Assembly (NCBI GenBank): GCA_946011705.1
Contig: CAMGCA010000002.1
Span: 1-25,860 of the forward strand
Reading direction: 5' to 3'
DNA: 25,860 nt
Source of the DNA: an uncultured Clostridia bacterium
GTDB lineage: Bacteria > Bacillota > Clostridia > Oscillospirales > Oscillospiraceae
Shown here: positions 1 to 7,350 of the stretch, in pieces
Position numbering within the stretch: position 1 is the first letter of the stretch
Layout: every line of letters begins with the position of its first letter
Program-made: the position numbers and the translations under genes
The notes under the pieces: generated by a model
What the model was told of the DNA's origin: nothing
The model's input: only the letters and a program-made list of their open reading frames with translations
Database searches by the model: none

Positions 1-57
1 CCTCCGCACATAGTCCTCCGCAATGAGGAAAGCGGCGTCAGACTCTGTTTTCTCAAA

Positions 58-495
58 CTAAGCTATCAGCGCCGGATGGGGGTGCTGTCCCCGCAGGGAC
101 ACCACCCGGTTGATCTCCCGGTTCATGGCCCGGCGGTTTTCCATGGTGGGTTCCGCAAGGCACTGAATCAAAATATCCGGCCGGAAGGAAATGAAGCTCA
201 CCGTGACCCCGGGGGTGTCTCCATCGCCGATACGGCCCTCCTCCCGGTCGTGCTCCTGCTCCCGCAGCTTCACCAGACTGTAGACCCAGCCGCCATCCTC
301 AATGGCATAGAGGTGCCAGTCGTCAAAAAACAGGCCGCATTCCCGGGTTTCTCCCCGGTCGTTGGGAAAGGTTCGGATGTCCCTTTCCAGCAGAATGTCC
401 GCGATGGATTTGCGGGACATCCAAAAGCCGTCGCCGGTATGGACAGAGGGTAGGTCCAGCTCCCGGAACTTGGGCGGTATCTGTTCATTCGTCAT
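58..495 (-). CDS. Hypothetical protein, 145 aa
   Basis: I do not recognise this family. The start is the ATG at 495, preceded by a GGGAGAAG ribosome-binding site; a longer frame to 609 would run through the repeat element upstream and is unlikely. The protein (MTNEQIPPKFRELDLPS...) is soluble, with no signal peptide, membrane segment or Cys motif. It has a Trp/Asp-rich middle (LFFDDWHLYAIEDGGWVY, about residues 75-92) and a basic C-terminal part. After its TAG stop the same frame stays open for 19 more codons to the window edge (it reads FEKTESDAAFLIAEDYVRR). The gene may therefore be the front part of a longer gene cut by a stop codon, or a second gene may start nearby. It lies downstream of hydA but is separated by a terminator and a MITE-like element, so it is probably not part of that operon. 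Confidence 0.6.
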   Translation of the reverse strand: MTNEQIPPKFRELDLPSVHTGDGFWMSRKSIADILLERDIRTFPNDRGETRECGLFFDDWHLYAIEDGGWVYSLVKLREQEHDREEGRIGDGDTPGVTVSFISFRPDILIQCLAEPTMENRRAMNREINRVVSLRGQHPHPALIA

Positions 496-538
496 AGCAC
501 TTCTCCCTGATATATGTCTGTCTGGCTGGGTATGACCC

Positions 539-693
539 CCGCCAAAGGCTTCCCCTCTGGGGAAGCTGGCAAAAATCTTTGATTTTTGACTGAAGAGGAC
601 TGCCGTCATCGACTACTTGCACCGAAATGTACCGCAGCCTCTTCCGACCTCGCTGACGCTCGGCCACCTTCCCCAGAGGGGAAGGCTTTTGTC
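539..693. mobile_element. MITE-like palindromic element A
   Basis: About 155 bp with imperfect terminal inverted repeats of about 30 bp. The left end reads CAAAGGCTTCCCCTCTGGGG and the right end, reverse-complemented, reads CAAAAGCCTTCCCCTCTGGG. Each end is also a small palindrome (CTTCCCC-tct-GGGGAAG). It has no coding capacity. Elements with this type of end are common between genes in gut Clostridia and are presumably moved by a transposase supplied in trans. It sits directly upstream of the start of the 58-495 gene and downstream of the hydA terminator. I could not identify a target duplication by eye. Confidence 0.75.
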
Positions 694-730
694 TTACGAT
701 ATCCCTTTTCCATCCAAATGTCAACAACAG

Positions 731-761
731 AAAAGCGGCCCCGCGAAAAACGCGAGGCCGC
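731..761 (-). terminator. Terminator of the hydCBA operon
   Basis: On the minus strand a GC-rich hairpin, GCGGCC(t)CGCG-ttttt-CGCG(g)GGCCGC, is followed by TTTTCTG. It lies 14 bp past the hydA stop codon. Confidence 0.85.
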
Positions 762-774
762 AAAGTGCATGGGG

Positions 775-2469
775 TTATTCGTGATGGCTGGTGTGCAGCA
801 GCTCGTGGGTCTTGTCCTTGAAGGGGCCGTTGTAGAACACGTCCATCAGAGGATTCTCGTGGGGGCGCTTGAATACCAGCTCGCGGTCGGCATTGTACAA
901 GCCCTGCCGTCGGGTCTCTCTGCGCACCTGCTTGGTGCCGTTGATGGGCTGACCGCCGCCCATGACGCAGCCGCCGGGACAGGCCATGACTTCGATAAAG
1001 TGGTAGCTCTTCTCGCCAGACTTGATGGACTCCAGCACCTCCCGGGCATTGGCAAGACCGGAGGCAACACAGATCTTGACATCGATGCCGTTGTAGGGAA
1101 CGGTGAACTCCCGGATGCCTTCCCTGCCGCGGACGCCGCACTCGGCGATGGTGGCCAGCTCGTTGGGATCCTTGCCCTCGGTGAGCCGGCGCAGAACCGC
1201 CTCGGTAACGCCGCCGGTGGTACCGAAAATCACGCCGCCGCCGGAGCCAAGGCCGAAGGGCATATCACAGGTCTCGCTGGGCAGATCCTCGAAGTTGATG
1301 CCGTGAGCGTCGATCATACGGATCAGCTCCTTGGTGGTCAGCACGATATCGGTGTCCTGCTCGCCGAAGGTGTGGTAATCAGGCCGTTTGGCTTCCATCT
1401 TCTTGGCGGTACAGGGCATGATGGAGACCACCACGGTCTTCTTGCCCTGGGCGTTGGCTTCATCCCGGTAGTACTCCTTCAAAACGGCGGAGAACATACC
1501 CTGAGGAGACCGGCAGGTGGAGATATTGGGTTTGAACTCGGGATACTCGTTCTCGACAAACTTGACCCAGGCGGGACAGCAGGAGGTCATCAGCGGCAGG
1601 GTACCGCCGTTTGCAACCCGATCCAGGAACTCGGCAGCCTCCTCCATAATGGTCAGGTCGGCGGAGTAGATGGTGTCATAGACCTGATCGAAGCCCATGC
1701 GGTGCAGCGCGGCCACGATTTTGCCGATGGAGTTCTCGCCCTTGGGCAGGCCGAAGGCCTCGCTGACCGCCACGCGGACGGCGGGGGCGATCTGAGCGAC
1801 AACACGGGTGTTCTTGTCGCCCAGAGCCTGCCAGACTTCGGTCATGTTGTGATGGATGGTCAGAGCGCCGGTGGGGCAGACCACACGACACTGGCCGCAG
1901 GCCACACAGTTGGTATCGGCCATATTTCGGTTGAAGGCGGGAGTTACAATGGCATCGGTGCCCCGGTGGGCAAAGCCCAGCACGCCGATGCCCTGCAGCT
2001 CGGAGCAGGCCCGGACGCAGTTGCCGCACAGAACGCACTTGTTGGGGTCGCGGACGATGGAGGGGGAGGAGAAGTCCACGGGCATCTCTTCCCGGTGGTT
2101 CTGGAAGCGAACCTGATTGACGCCCAATTGGTAGGCCAGATGCTGGAGTTTGCACTTGCCGTGCTTGTCGCAGGTGGTGCAGTCCCGGCAGTGAGCCGCC
2201 AGCAGCAGCTCCACGATCAGCTTGCGGTGCTTGCGCAGCCGCTCAGTGTGGGTATAGATCACCATGCCGTCCCGAGGCTCCTCGGAGCAGGAAGCGAAGC
2301 ACCGGCCCCGGTCATCCTCCACCGTACACAGACGGCAAGCGCCGAACACAGAAAGCTCGGGCTGATAGCACAGGGTGGGGACCTCGATACCCGCGTTGCG
2401 GATGATGGTCAGGATATTTTTTTCATTGGTAAATTCGTATTTTTTACCGTTAATCGTAATAGTTCCCAT
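775..2469 (-). CDS. hydA: [FeFe]-hydrogenase catalytic subunit HydA (group A, NAD/ferredoxin-linked)
   Basis: Catalytic subunit of a cytoplasmic trimeric hydrogenase that interconverts protons and H2, in known relatives coupled to NADH and reduced ferredoxin together (electron bifurcation/confurcation). The 564-residue order is classical. There is an N-terminal [2Fe-2S] domain (C34, C45, C48, C61), a His-Cys [4Fe-4S] site (H93, C97, C100, C106) and two ferredoxin clusters (CVLCGNC at 145-151, CVACGQC at 188-194). The H-cluster domain carries all three signatures: TSCCPAW (295-301), MPCTAKKME (351-359) and MACPGGCVMGGG (495-506). By family knowledge C298, C353, C497 and C501 bind the H-cluster and C297 is the proton-relay Cys, so the site looks fully active. 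The ATG start has an AGGAGGG-type site within the 12-bp gap after hydB. The maturases HydE, HydF and HydG are not in the window. Bifurcation is inferred from gene context. Confidence 0.96.
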   Translation of the reverse strand: MGTITINGKKYEFTNEKNILTIIRNAGIEVPTLCYQPELSVFGACRLCTVEDDRGRCFASCSEEPRDGMVIYTHTERLRKHRKLIVELLLAAHCRDCTTCDKHGKCKLQHLAYQLGVNQVRFQNHREEMPVDFSSPSIVRDPNKCVLCGNCVRACSELQGIGVLGFAHRGTDAIVTPAFNRNMADTNCVACGQCRVVCPTGALTIHHNMTEVWQALGDKNTRVVAQIAPAVRVAVSEAFGLPKGENSIGKIVAALHRMGFDQVYDTIYSADLTIMEEAAEFLDRVANGGTLPLMTSCCPAWVKFVENEYPEFKPNISTCRSPQGMFSAVLKEYYRDEANAQGKKTVVVSIMPCTAKKMEAKRPDYHTFGEQDTDIVLTTKELIRMIDAHGINFEDLPSETCDMPFGLGSGGGVIFGTTGGVTEAVLRRLTEGKDPNELATIAECGVRGREGIREFTVPYNGIDVKICVASGLANAREVLESIKSGEKSYHFIEVMACPGGCVMGGGQPINGTKQVRRETRRQGLYNADRELVFKRPHENPLMDVFYNGPFKDKTHELLHTSHHE

Positions 2470-2481
2470 GGTTTCCCCTCC

Positions 2482-4371
2482 TTATGCTTCCACATAGATG
2501 GCATCGAAGGCGCAGTTCTCCTTGCAGGCGCCGCACTTGATGCACTTGTTGGAATCGATGGTGTAGGGCTTCTTGACCACGCCGGAGATGGCGTTGACAG
2601 GGCAGTTCCGGGCGCACTTGGAGCAGCCCTTACAGAACTCGGGGTTGATGACATAGCGGCGCAGAGCGGTGCACTGCTTGGCCCGGCACTTCTTGTCCAC
2701 GATGTGCTCGATGTACTCATCCCGGAAGGTAGCCAGGGTGGACAGAACGGGCAGCGGGGCGGACTTGCCCAAACCGCAAAGCGCCATGGTCTGGATCATC
2801 TTTGCCAGCTCTTCCAGGGTGTCCAGATCTTCCAGCTTGCCCTGACCGTTGACGATGCGCTCCAGAATCTCCAGCATCCGCTTGGTGCCCTCCCGGCAGG
2901 GGGTGCACTTGCCGCAGGATTCCCGCTGGGTGAAGCTCATGAAGAACCGGGCCACCTCCACCATACAGGTGTCCTGACCCATAACCACCATGCCGCCGGA
3001 GCCGATGATGGCGTTGTACTTCTTCACAGAGTCAAAGTCCAGAGGAACGTCCAGATGGGCCTCCGTCAGACAGCCGCCGGAGGGGCCGCCGATCTGAACG
3101 GCCTTGAAATCCGCGCCATTCTTCAGACCGCCGCCGATGTCGAAGATGATCTGCCGCAGGGTGGAGCCCATGGGCACTTCGATGAGGCCGGTATTTTCAA
3201 TGGCACCGGTAAGGGAGAAGGTCTTGCAGCCGGGGCTGCCGGGGGTGCCGATGGACTTGAACCAGTCCGCGCCCTGCAGGATGATCTTGGGCACGTTGGC
3301 GTAGGTCTCCACGTTGTTCAGAACCGTGGGCTTTTCCCACAGACCCTTTTCAACGGTTCTGGGGGGTTTGGTTCTGGGCATACCACGGTTGCCCTCGATG
3401 GAGGCGGTCAGGGCGGAGCCTTCGCCGCAGACGAACGCGCCGGCGCCCTTGTTGATGTGCATATGGAAGTTAAAGTCGCTGCCCAGGATGTTGTCGCCCA
3501 GCAGGCCCCGCTCCTCCAGAAGCTTGATGGCGTTGCGCAGACGGGCAACGGACATGGGATACTCGGCACGGACGTAGATATAGCCATTTTCCGCGCGGAC
3601 AGCGTAGCCCGCGATCATCATGCCTTCGATCAGCTTGAAGGGGTCGCCTTCCATAACGGAGCCGTCCATGAACGCGCCGGGGTCGCCCTCGTCGCCGTTG
3701 CAGACCACATACCGCACGGTGTCCTTCTGACGGGCAACCTGCTTCCACTTCTTGCCGGTGGGGAAGCCGCCGCCGCCACGGCCCCGGAGACCGGAGGCGT
3801 CCACTTCGTTGATTACATCGTCCCGGGTCATTTCGAACATGGCCTTCTTCAGAGCGGCAAAGCCGCCGGCAGCCAGGTATTCGTCCAGCGACTCGGCGTC
3901 AAACTTGCCGCAGTTCTCCAGAACGATCCGGGTCTGCTTGGCGATGAAGGGGATTTCGTCGGGCTGAACATAAGCTTTGTCGCCCTTCTTGTAGAGCAAC
4001 CGCTCGATGATCTCGTCGCCAATAACGCTCTTTTCCAGAATTTCCTTGCAGTCGTCGGGCTGAACCTTGACGTACTGGATGACCTTGCCGCCCTTCTGGA
4101 TGCGGACCAGGGGGCCCAGCTCACAGAAGCCCTGGCAGCCGGTCTTCTTGACGCCTACAGCCTTGTCGTCGTGGTGGCCGCCGCAGGGGGAGAACACCAG
4201 CTCCACACCGGGAGTCTGCTTAACCAGTTCAGAGAAAATTTCGTGAATCTTATTGGAGCCGGTGGCGATACAGCCGGTGCCGGAGCAGACAAGGATCCGG
4301 CAATCATATTGCTTGATCTCCTCGCAGGCAATTTTCTGGGCCTGGGCCAGTTCTTCAGCCGTCTTAATCAT
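2482..4371 (-). CDS. hydB: Hydrogenase flavoprotein subunit HydB (NuoF-like, NADH/FMN)
   Basis: The electron hub of the HydABC complex: it binds NAD(H) and FMN and passes electrons between NADH, ferredoxin and HydA. The 629 residues comprise an N-terminal thioredoxin-like [2Fe-2S] domain (C29, C34, C79, C83) and a NuoF core. The core has the glycine-rich segment GLRGRGGGGFPTGKKW (194-209), NGDEGDPGAFMD (225-236) and the [4Fe-4S] motif ESCGKCTPC (484-492) with a later Cys at 532. A C-terminal pair of [4Fe-4S] clusters follows (CKGCSKCARNC 580-590, CIKCGACKENC 610-620). The start is the ATG at 4371, which overlaps the hydC stop by one base (TAATG), suggesting translational coupling. A longer frame to 4485 would overlap hydC heavily and is rejected. 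The length and the two extra end domains match HydB/HndC rather than plain complex I NuoF. Confidence 0.95.
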   Translation of the reverse strand: MIKTAEELAQAQKIACEEIKQYDCRILVCSGTGCIATGSNKIHEIFSELVKQTPGVELVFSPCGGHHDDKAVGVKKTGCQGFCELGPLVRIQKGGKVIQYVKVQPDDCKEILEKSVIGDEIIERLLYKKGDKAYVQPDEIPFIAKQTRIVLENCGKFDAESLDEYLAAGGFAALKKAMFEMTRDDVINEVDASGLRGRGGGGFPTGKKWKQVARQKDTVRYVVCNGDEGDPGAFMDGSVMEGDPFKLIEGMMIAGYAVRAENGYIYVRAEYPMSVARLRNAIKLLEERGLLGDNILGSDFNFHMHINKGAGAFVCGEGSALTASIEGNRGMPRTKPPRTVEKGLWEKPTVLNNVETYANVPKIILQGADWFKSIGTPGSPGCKTFSLTGAIENTGLIEVPMGSTLRQIIFDIGGGLKNGADFKAVQIGGPSGGCLTEAHLDVPLDFDSVKKYNAIIGSGGMVVMGQDTCMVEVARFFMSFTQRESCGKCTPCREGTKRMLEILERIVNGQGKLEDLDTLEELAKMIQTMALCGLGKSAPLPVLSTLATFRDEYIEHIVDKKCRAKQCTALRRYVINPEFCKGCSKCARNCPVNAISGVVKKPYTIDSNKCIKCGACKENCAFDAIYVEA

Positions 4372-4847
4372 TAGCCTTTCCCCCTCAATTCCTCGATGAG
4401 CGCCAATGCCTTCTCCGGGGTCATGGACGGATGAACCTGGTCGTTGACCATCATGGTCGGTGCCAAACCGCAGGCGCCGAGACACGATACCGTTTCAACC
4501 GTGAAGAGCATATCGTCGGTGGTGTGCTTTTTCTTGCTGAGGCCCAGTTCCTTCCACAGGGCTTCCAGCACCGGGGTGGAGTGTCGGACGTGGCAGGCGG
4601 TGCCGTCGCAGACCTTGATGACGTACTTGCCCTTTGCCTCAAAGGAGAAGTTCTCATAGAAGGTTGCCACGGAGTAAGCCTTCGCTTCGGTGATCCCGAT
4701 TTCCTTGGCAACGTAGCTCAGAAGCTCCGCCGGCAGGTAGCGGTATTCCGCCTGAATATCCTGCATAATGGGGATCAGGGATCTGGCATCCCGCACGTAA
4801 CGGGAAATGATCTCGTCCGTTTTGCGGTAGTAGGATGCGTCCAGCAT
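4371..4847 (-). CDS. hydC: Hydrogenase [2Fe-2S] subunit HydC (NuoE-like)
   Basis: Small thioredoxin-fold [2Fe-2S] subunit of the trimeric hydrogenase, 158 residues, like NuoE of complex I. Cluster ligands are C80 and C85 (CDGTAC) and C122 and C126 (CLGAC); the N-terminal half is the usual helical bundle (SLIPIMQDIQAEYRYLP). The start is the ATG at 4847, with AGGAGG about 11 bases upstream. It is the first gene of the hydC-hydB-hydA operon and overlaps hydB by one base. The HydCBA order, with the promoter upstream and one terminator after hydA, points to a single transcript. Confidence 0.94.
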   Translation of the reverse strand: MLDASYYRKTDEIISRYVRDARSLIPIMQDIQAEYRYLPAELLSYVAKEIGITEAKAYSVATFYENFSFEAKGKYVIKVCDGTACHVRHSTPVLEALWKELGLSKKKHTTDDMLFTVETVSCLGACGLAPTMMVNDQVHPSMTPEKALALIEELRGKG

Positions 4848-4868
4848 AGTGTGTTTTACCTCCTTATA

Positions 4869-4913
4869 CTTATCCTGATGATAAGATCTTTTCGGATGAC
4901 CAAATCTATTATA
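4869..4913 (-). promoter_or_regulatory. Probable hydCBA promoter (-10) and leader palindrome
   Basis: On the minus strand a consensus TATAAT (4913-4908) follows TTTGC; the -35 is weak. Downstream in the leader is a perfect 6-bp inverted repeat CTTATC-atcag-GATAAG (4885-4869), then the AGGAGG site and the hydC ATG. The repeat could be an operator. It does not match the Rex consensus that I would expect for NADH control. Confidence 0.5.
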
Positions 4914-4996
4914 GCAAAGAAATTTATTACTTTCCATGAATGTATCTTCCAGAATTCTGCAAGAAAATTTGTACAATTTCCATAGGAAATCAAGAA

Positions 4997-5023
4997 AAGA
5001 ACCGCATAAATGCGGTTCTTTTG
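4997..5023 (-). terminator. Terminator of the moxR-VWA operon, possibly bidirectional
   Basis: Hairpin AAGAACCGCA-ttta-TGCGGTTCTT followed by TTC on the minus strand; the other strand also has a short T run. It lies about 50 bp beyond the VWA gene stop and upstream of the hydCBA promoter. Confidence 0.8.
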
Positions 5024-5074
5024 CTACAAAAATATCGAAAGTTAAGTGAGCGAAAGCTAACTGTCTGCATTCCA

Positions 5075-6352
5075 TTATCCTGCTGCCAGTCTTCTGCAGG
5101 CAGCCGCCAACTCCCGCAGCGTGCTGCAGGAAACCATGGGGCACACCGCCGCCACGCTCTGCACGCTTCTGAGGTACTGCCACTTTCCCTCGGGAATGGG
5201 ATTCAGGAACAGCACCCGTCCGGCCTGCCGTTTAGCCTCCGTTAGGGCCGCCAGCGCCCGGGGCTGGTCGATGGTCTTGGTATCCGACAGGATCAGCAAA
5301 GTCGTCGCCGAATTCAGCACCGCCGGCTTGCGGGTGCACAGATACCCCAGTGCGGTGCCCAGATCGGTGCCCTTGCCGTAGATGCCTGAGTCCCGGACGA
5401 AGGTGCGGAACTGGTCCATGTTTTGCAGCTGAAAGGCATCCGCTTCCGTGATGGTTTCCGAAAACAGGAAGGTGCGGGAATTGTCGGACACCTGATTCAG
5501 GCTCTGGATAAACCGCAGGGCAAACTCTGAAAACTGCACCATGGAGCCGGACACATCGCACAAAAGCACCAGGTGCTTCCGGTGTGCCCGCTTTTTCTTA
5601 TAGCGCAGATGGTAAACGCTACCGCCGGTTTCCATTCCCTTGCGGATGGTTCTGCGGAAATCCAGCTTCCCCGTGTGCCCTCCGGCCCGGCGGCGGGCGG
5701 ACAGCTCGCCGTTAATCTGCCGGGCTACGGTCTGAATCAGCTCGATGGCCCTGGGGATTTCCGTGTCCTTGAATTCCGAAATATCCCGGTAGAGGATGCC
5801 GATTTCAGGGTCTATTTCCTGCCCGCCCAGCCCCGCGTTTTCCATGAGCATCTGCTGCTCCATCAGGGTCTTGGCGAAGACGGAGTGGATGAACTCGCTG
5901 TACAGCTGAGGGTTCCGCTCGGCGGTGCCCCGGTACTTTTCCATAAAGGCCCGGAGCCGTTCCCGGGCTTCCTCGGGCATGGCGGCGTAGGTCTCCCGCT
6001 GTTTGTCATCCAAATCCATGGGCTTGCCGTTGAGCTGGAGTTCCTCCTCCGCCTCCTGCCGGTGCTGCTGCAGCTCCTTCTCCCGCTCCATCTGGTCCTT
6101 GGCCTGACGGCGCATGGCCTCCTCGGAAATAAAAAAGCCGTCGAAGGCCCGGTCAAAGGAAATCTGCTCCTCCCGGGATTTGGCGTAGACGGTGCGCAGG
6201 GCGGTTTTCACCCGCTGCCGGTCCTCAAGGCCCAGAGAAATCAACAGACGGCTGGCGTCCTCCGTTTCTTTCGGGCTGACGCTCAGGCCCTCCATGCGCA
6301 GGATGCGGGAAAAAGCGGAGAGTTTTTCTAAGTATACCGCCGGCTCAGCCAT
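5075..6352 (-). CDS. VWA-domain protein, CoxE-like partner of MoxR
   Basis: A 425-residue cytoplasmic protein with a C-terminal von Willebrand A domain. The MIDAS motif DVSGSM is preceded by KHLVLLC, and the later metal-site residues appear in SGIYGKGTDLGTAL. The N-terminal half is charged and helical, with a Gln/Glu-rich stretch (MEREKELQQHRQEAEEELQL) likely to be coiled coil. Such CoxE-type proteins pair with MoxR AAA+ ATPases as chaperone-like machines that activate metal enzymes or large complexes (CoxD/CoxE for CO dehydrogenase is the known case). The start is the ATG at 6352, preceded by GGAGGG, and overlaps the end of moxR by 8 bases, so the two are probably translated together. The client cannot be read from sequence. 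Confidence 0.87.
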   Translation of the reverse strand: MAEPAVYLEKLSAFSRILRMEGLSVSPKETEDASRLLISLGLEDRQRVKTALRTVYAKSREEQISFDRAFDGFFISEEAMRRQAKDQMEREKELQQHRQEAEEELQLNGKPMDLDDKQRETYAAMPEEARERLRAFMEKYRGTAERNPQLYSEFIHSVFAKTLMEQQMLMENAGLGGQEIDPEIGILYRDISEFKDTEIPRAIELIQTVARQINGELSARRRAGGHTGKLDFRRTIRKGMETGGSVYHLRYKKKRAHRKHLVLLCDVSGSMVQFSEFALRFIQSLNQVSDNSRTFLFSETITEADAFQLQNMDQFRTFVRDSGIYGKGTDLGTALGYLCTRKPAVLNSATTLLILSDTKTIDQPRALAALTEAKRQAGRVLFLNPIPEGKWQYLRSVQSVAAVCPMVSCSTLRELAAACRRLAAG

Positions 6353-7241
6353 GGTGGTGCCCTCCGCAGCTGCCGCCGCAGGTGCAGGTGTGAGACTCCT
6401 CCCCATCTAAATCCATGGCATCCAGATCCTCGTTATTTTTGAGGACAAAACCAGCGGTCTGCCGCAGAGCGTCGGGGGTCAGCTCCCGGATGCCCAGGGC
6501 GTCCAGCGCCGCCGCCCAGTCTAGGGTCTCGGCGATGGAGGGCTTCTTCAAAATCACGTCATTGCTTCTCAGCTTCTGCACCGCCAGAGCCACCTGGGCA
6601 CAGAGCCGGTCGTCCACATGGGGTAGCTTTGCCCGCAAAATCGCCAGCTCCTTCTCCATATCGGGATACTCAATATAAAGGTAGGCGCAGCGGCGGCGCA
6701 GGGCCTCGCTCAGGGGCCGGGCCCGGTTGGAGGTCAGCACCACGAAGGGGATGGATTTTGCCTTTACGGTTCCGATTTCGGGGATGGTCACCTGCATCTC
6801 CGACAGCAGCTCCAGCAGGAAGGCCTCGAATTCCTCGTCGGCCTTGTCAATTTCGTCAATCAGCAGCACCACCGGTTTTTCCGAGCGGATGGACTGCAAA
6901 AGGGGCCGTTCCAGCAGGTATTCGTCACTGAACAGCTGCCTGGTCAGGCCGTCCCGATCCTGTGCGTTCATGTTCACCTGAATGCTCAGCAGCTGCTTCT
7001 GGTAGTTCCACTCATACAGAGCCTTGCTCTCGTCCAGCCCCTCGTAGCACTGCAGCCGCACCAGATCCCGGCCCAGAGCGGAGGCCATGACCTTGGCCAC
7101 CTCGGTCTTGCCAACGCCCGCCGCGCCCTCGATGAGCAGGGGCCGCCCCAATTGCAGGGAAACATACAGCACCGTGGCAAGGGTCTCGTCATAAATATAA
7201 TGGGCTTCGTCCATTTTCTGTTTCAGCTCTTCATAGGTCAT
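6345..7241 (-). CDS. MoxR-family AAA+ ATPase with Cys/His-rich C-terminal tail
   Basis: A 298-residue AAA+ ATPase of the MoxR/CoxD type. Walker A is EGAAGVGKT, Walker B is VVLLIDEIDKAD, the sensor is VVLTSNRARPLSEALRRRC, and a C-terminal lid follows. It forms an operon with the VWA gene downstream. The start is the ATG at 7241 behind AAAGGAGG. The last 15 or so residues are unusual for the family: SHTCTCGGSCGGHHHG contains three Cys and four His and looks like a metal-binding tail. The final HHHG codons are read from the same DNA as the start of the VWA gene. A role in metal-centre assembly, for the adjacent hydrogenase or another enzyme, is inference. Confidence 0.9.
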   Translation of the reverse strand: MTYEELKQKMDEAHYIYDETLATVLYVSLQLGRPLLIEGAAGVGKTEVAKVMASALGRDLVRLQCYEGLDESKALYEWNYQKQLLSIQVNMNAQDRDGLTRQLFSDEYLLERPLLQSIRSEKPVVLLIDEIDKADEEFEAFLLELLSEMQVTIPEIGTVKAKSIPFVVLTSNRARPLSEALRRRCAYLYIEYPDMEKELAILRAKLPHVDDRLCAQVALAVQKLRSNDVILKKPSIAETLDWAAALDALGIRELTPDALRQTAGFVLKNNEDLDAMDLDGEESHTCTCGGSCGGHHHG

Positions 7242-7312
7242 AAGAATACCTCCTTTTTCGTCAGTATACCACATTCACGCCCATTTCGAAAGTAACAAAA
7301 TCACACAACGGG

Positions 7313-7341
7313 TTGTCATCTGCTTATAGAAATGTTATAGT
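7313..7341 (+). promoter_or_regulatory. Promoter of the PHP metallohydrolase gene
   Basis: TTGTCA (7313-7318), a 17-bp spacer, then TATAGT (7336-7341). The chosen ATG at 7351 lies only 9 bases after the -10 box, so the message would be almost leaderless; no Shine-Dalgarno sequence precedes the ATG. Confidence 0.6.
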
Positions 7342-7350
7342 TGTCGAAAA

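Noticed and set aside
586..4374. Very long plus-strand open frame (over 1,200 codons) opposite hydA and hydB
   Set aside because: It is antisense to two unmistakable iron-sulfur proteins, is rich in Gly/Ala/His/Gln as expected for the mirror of GC-rich codons, has no ribosome site or domain, and begins inside a repeat element.
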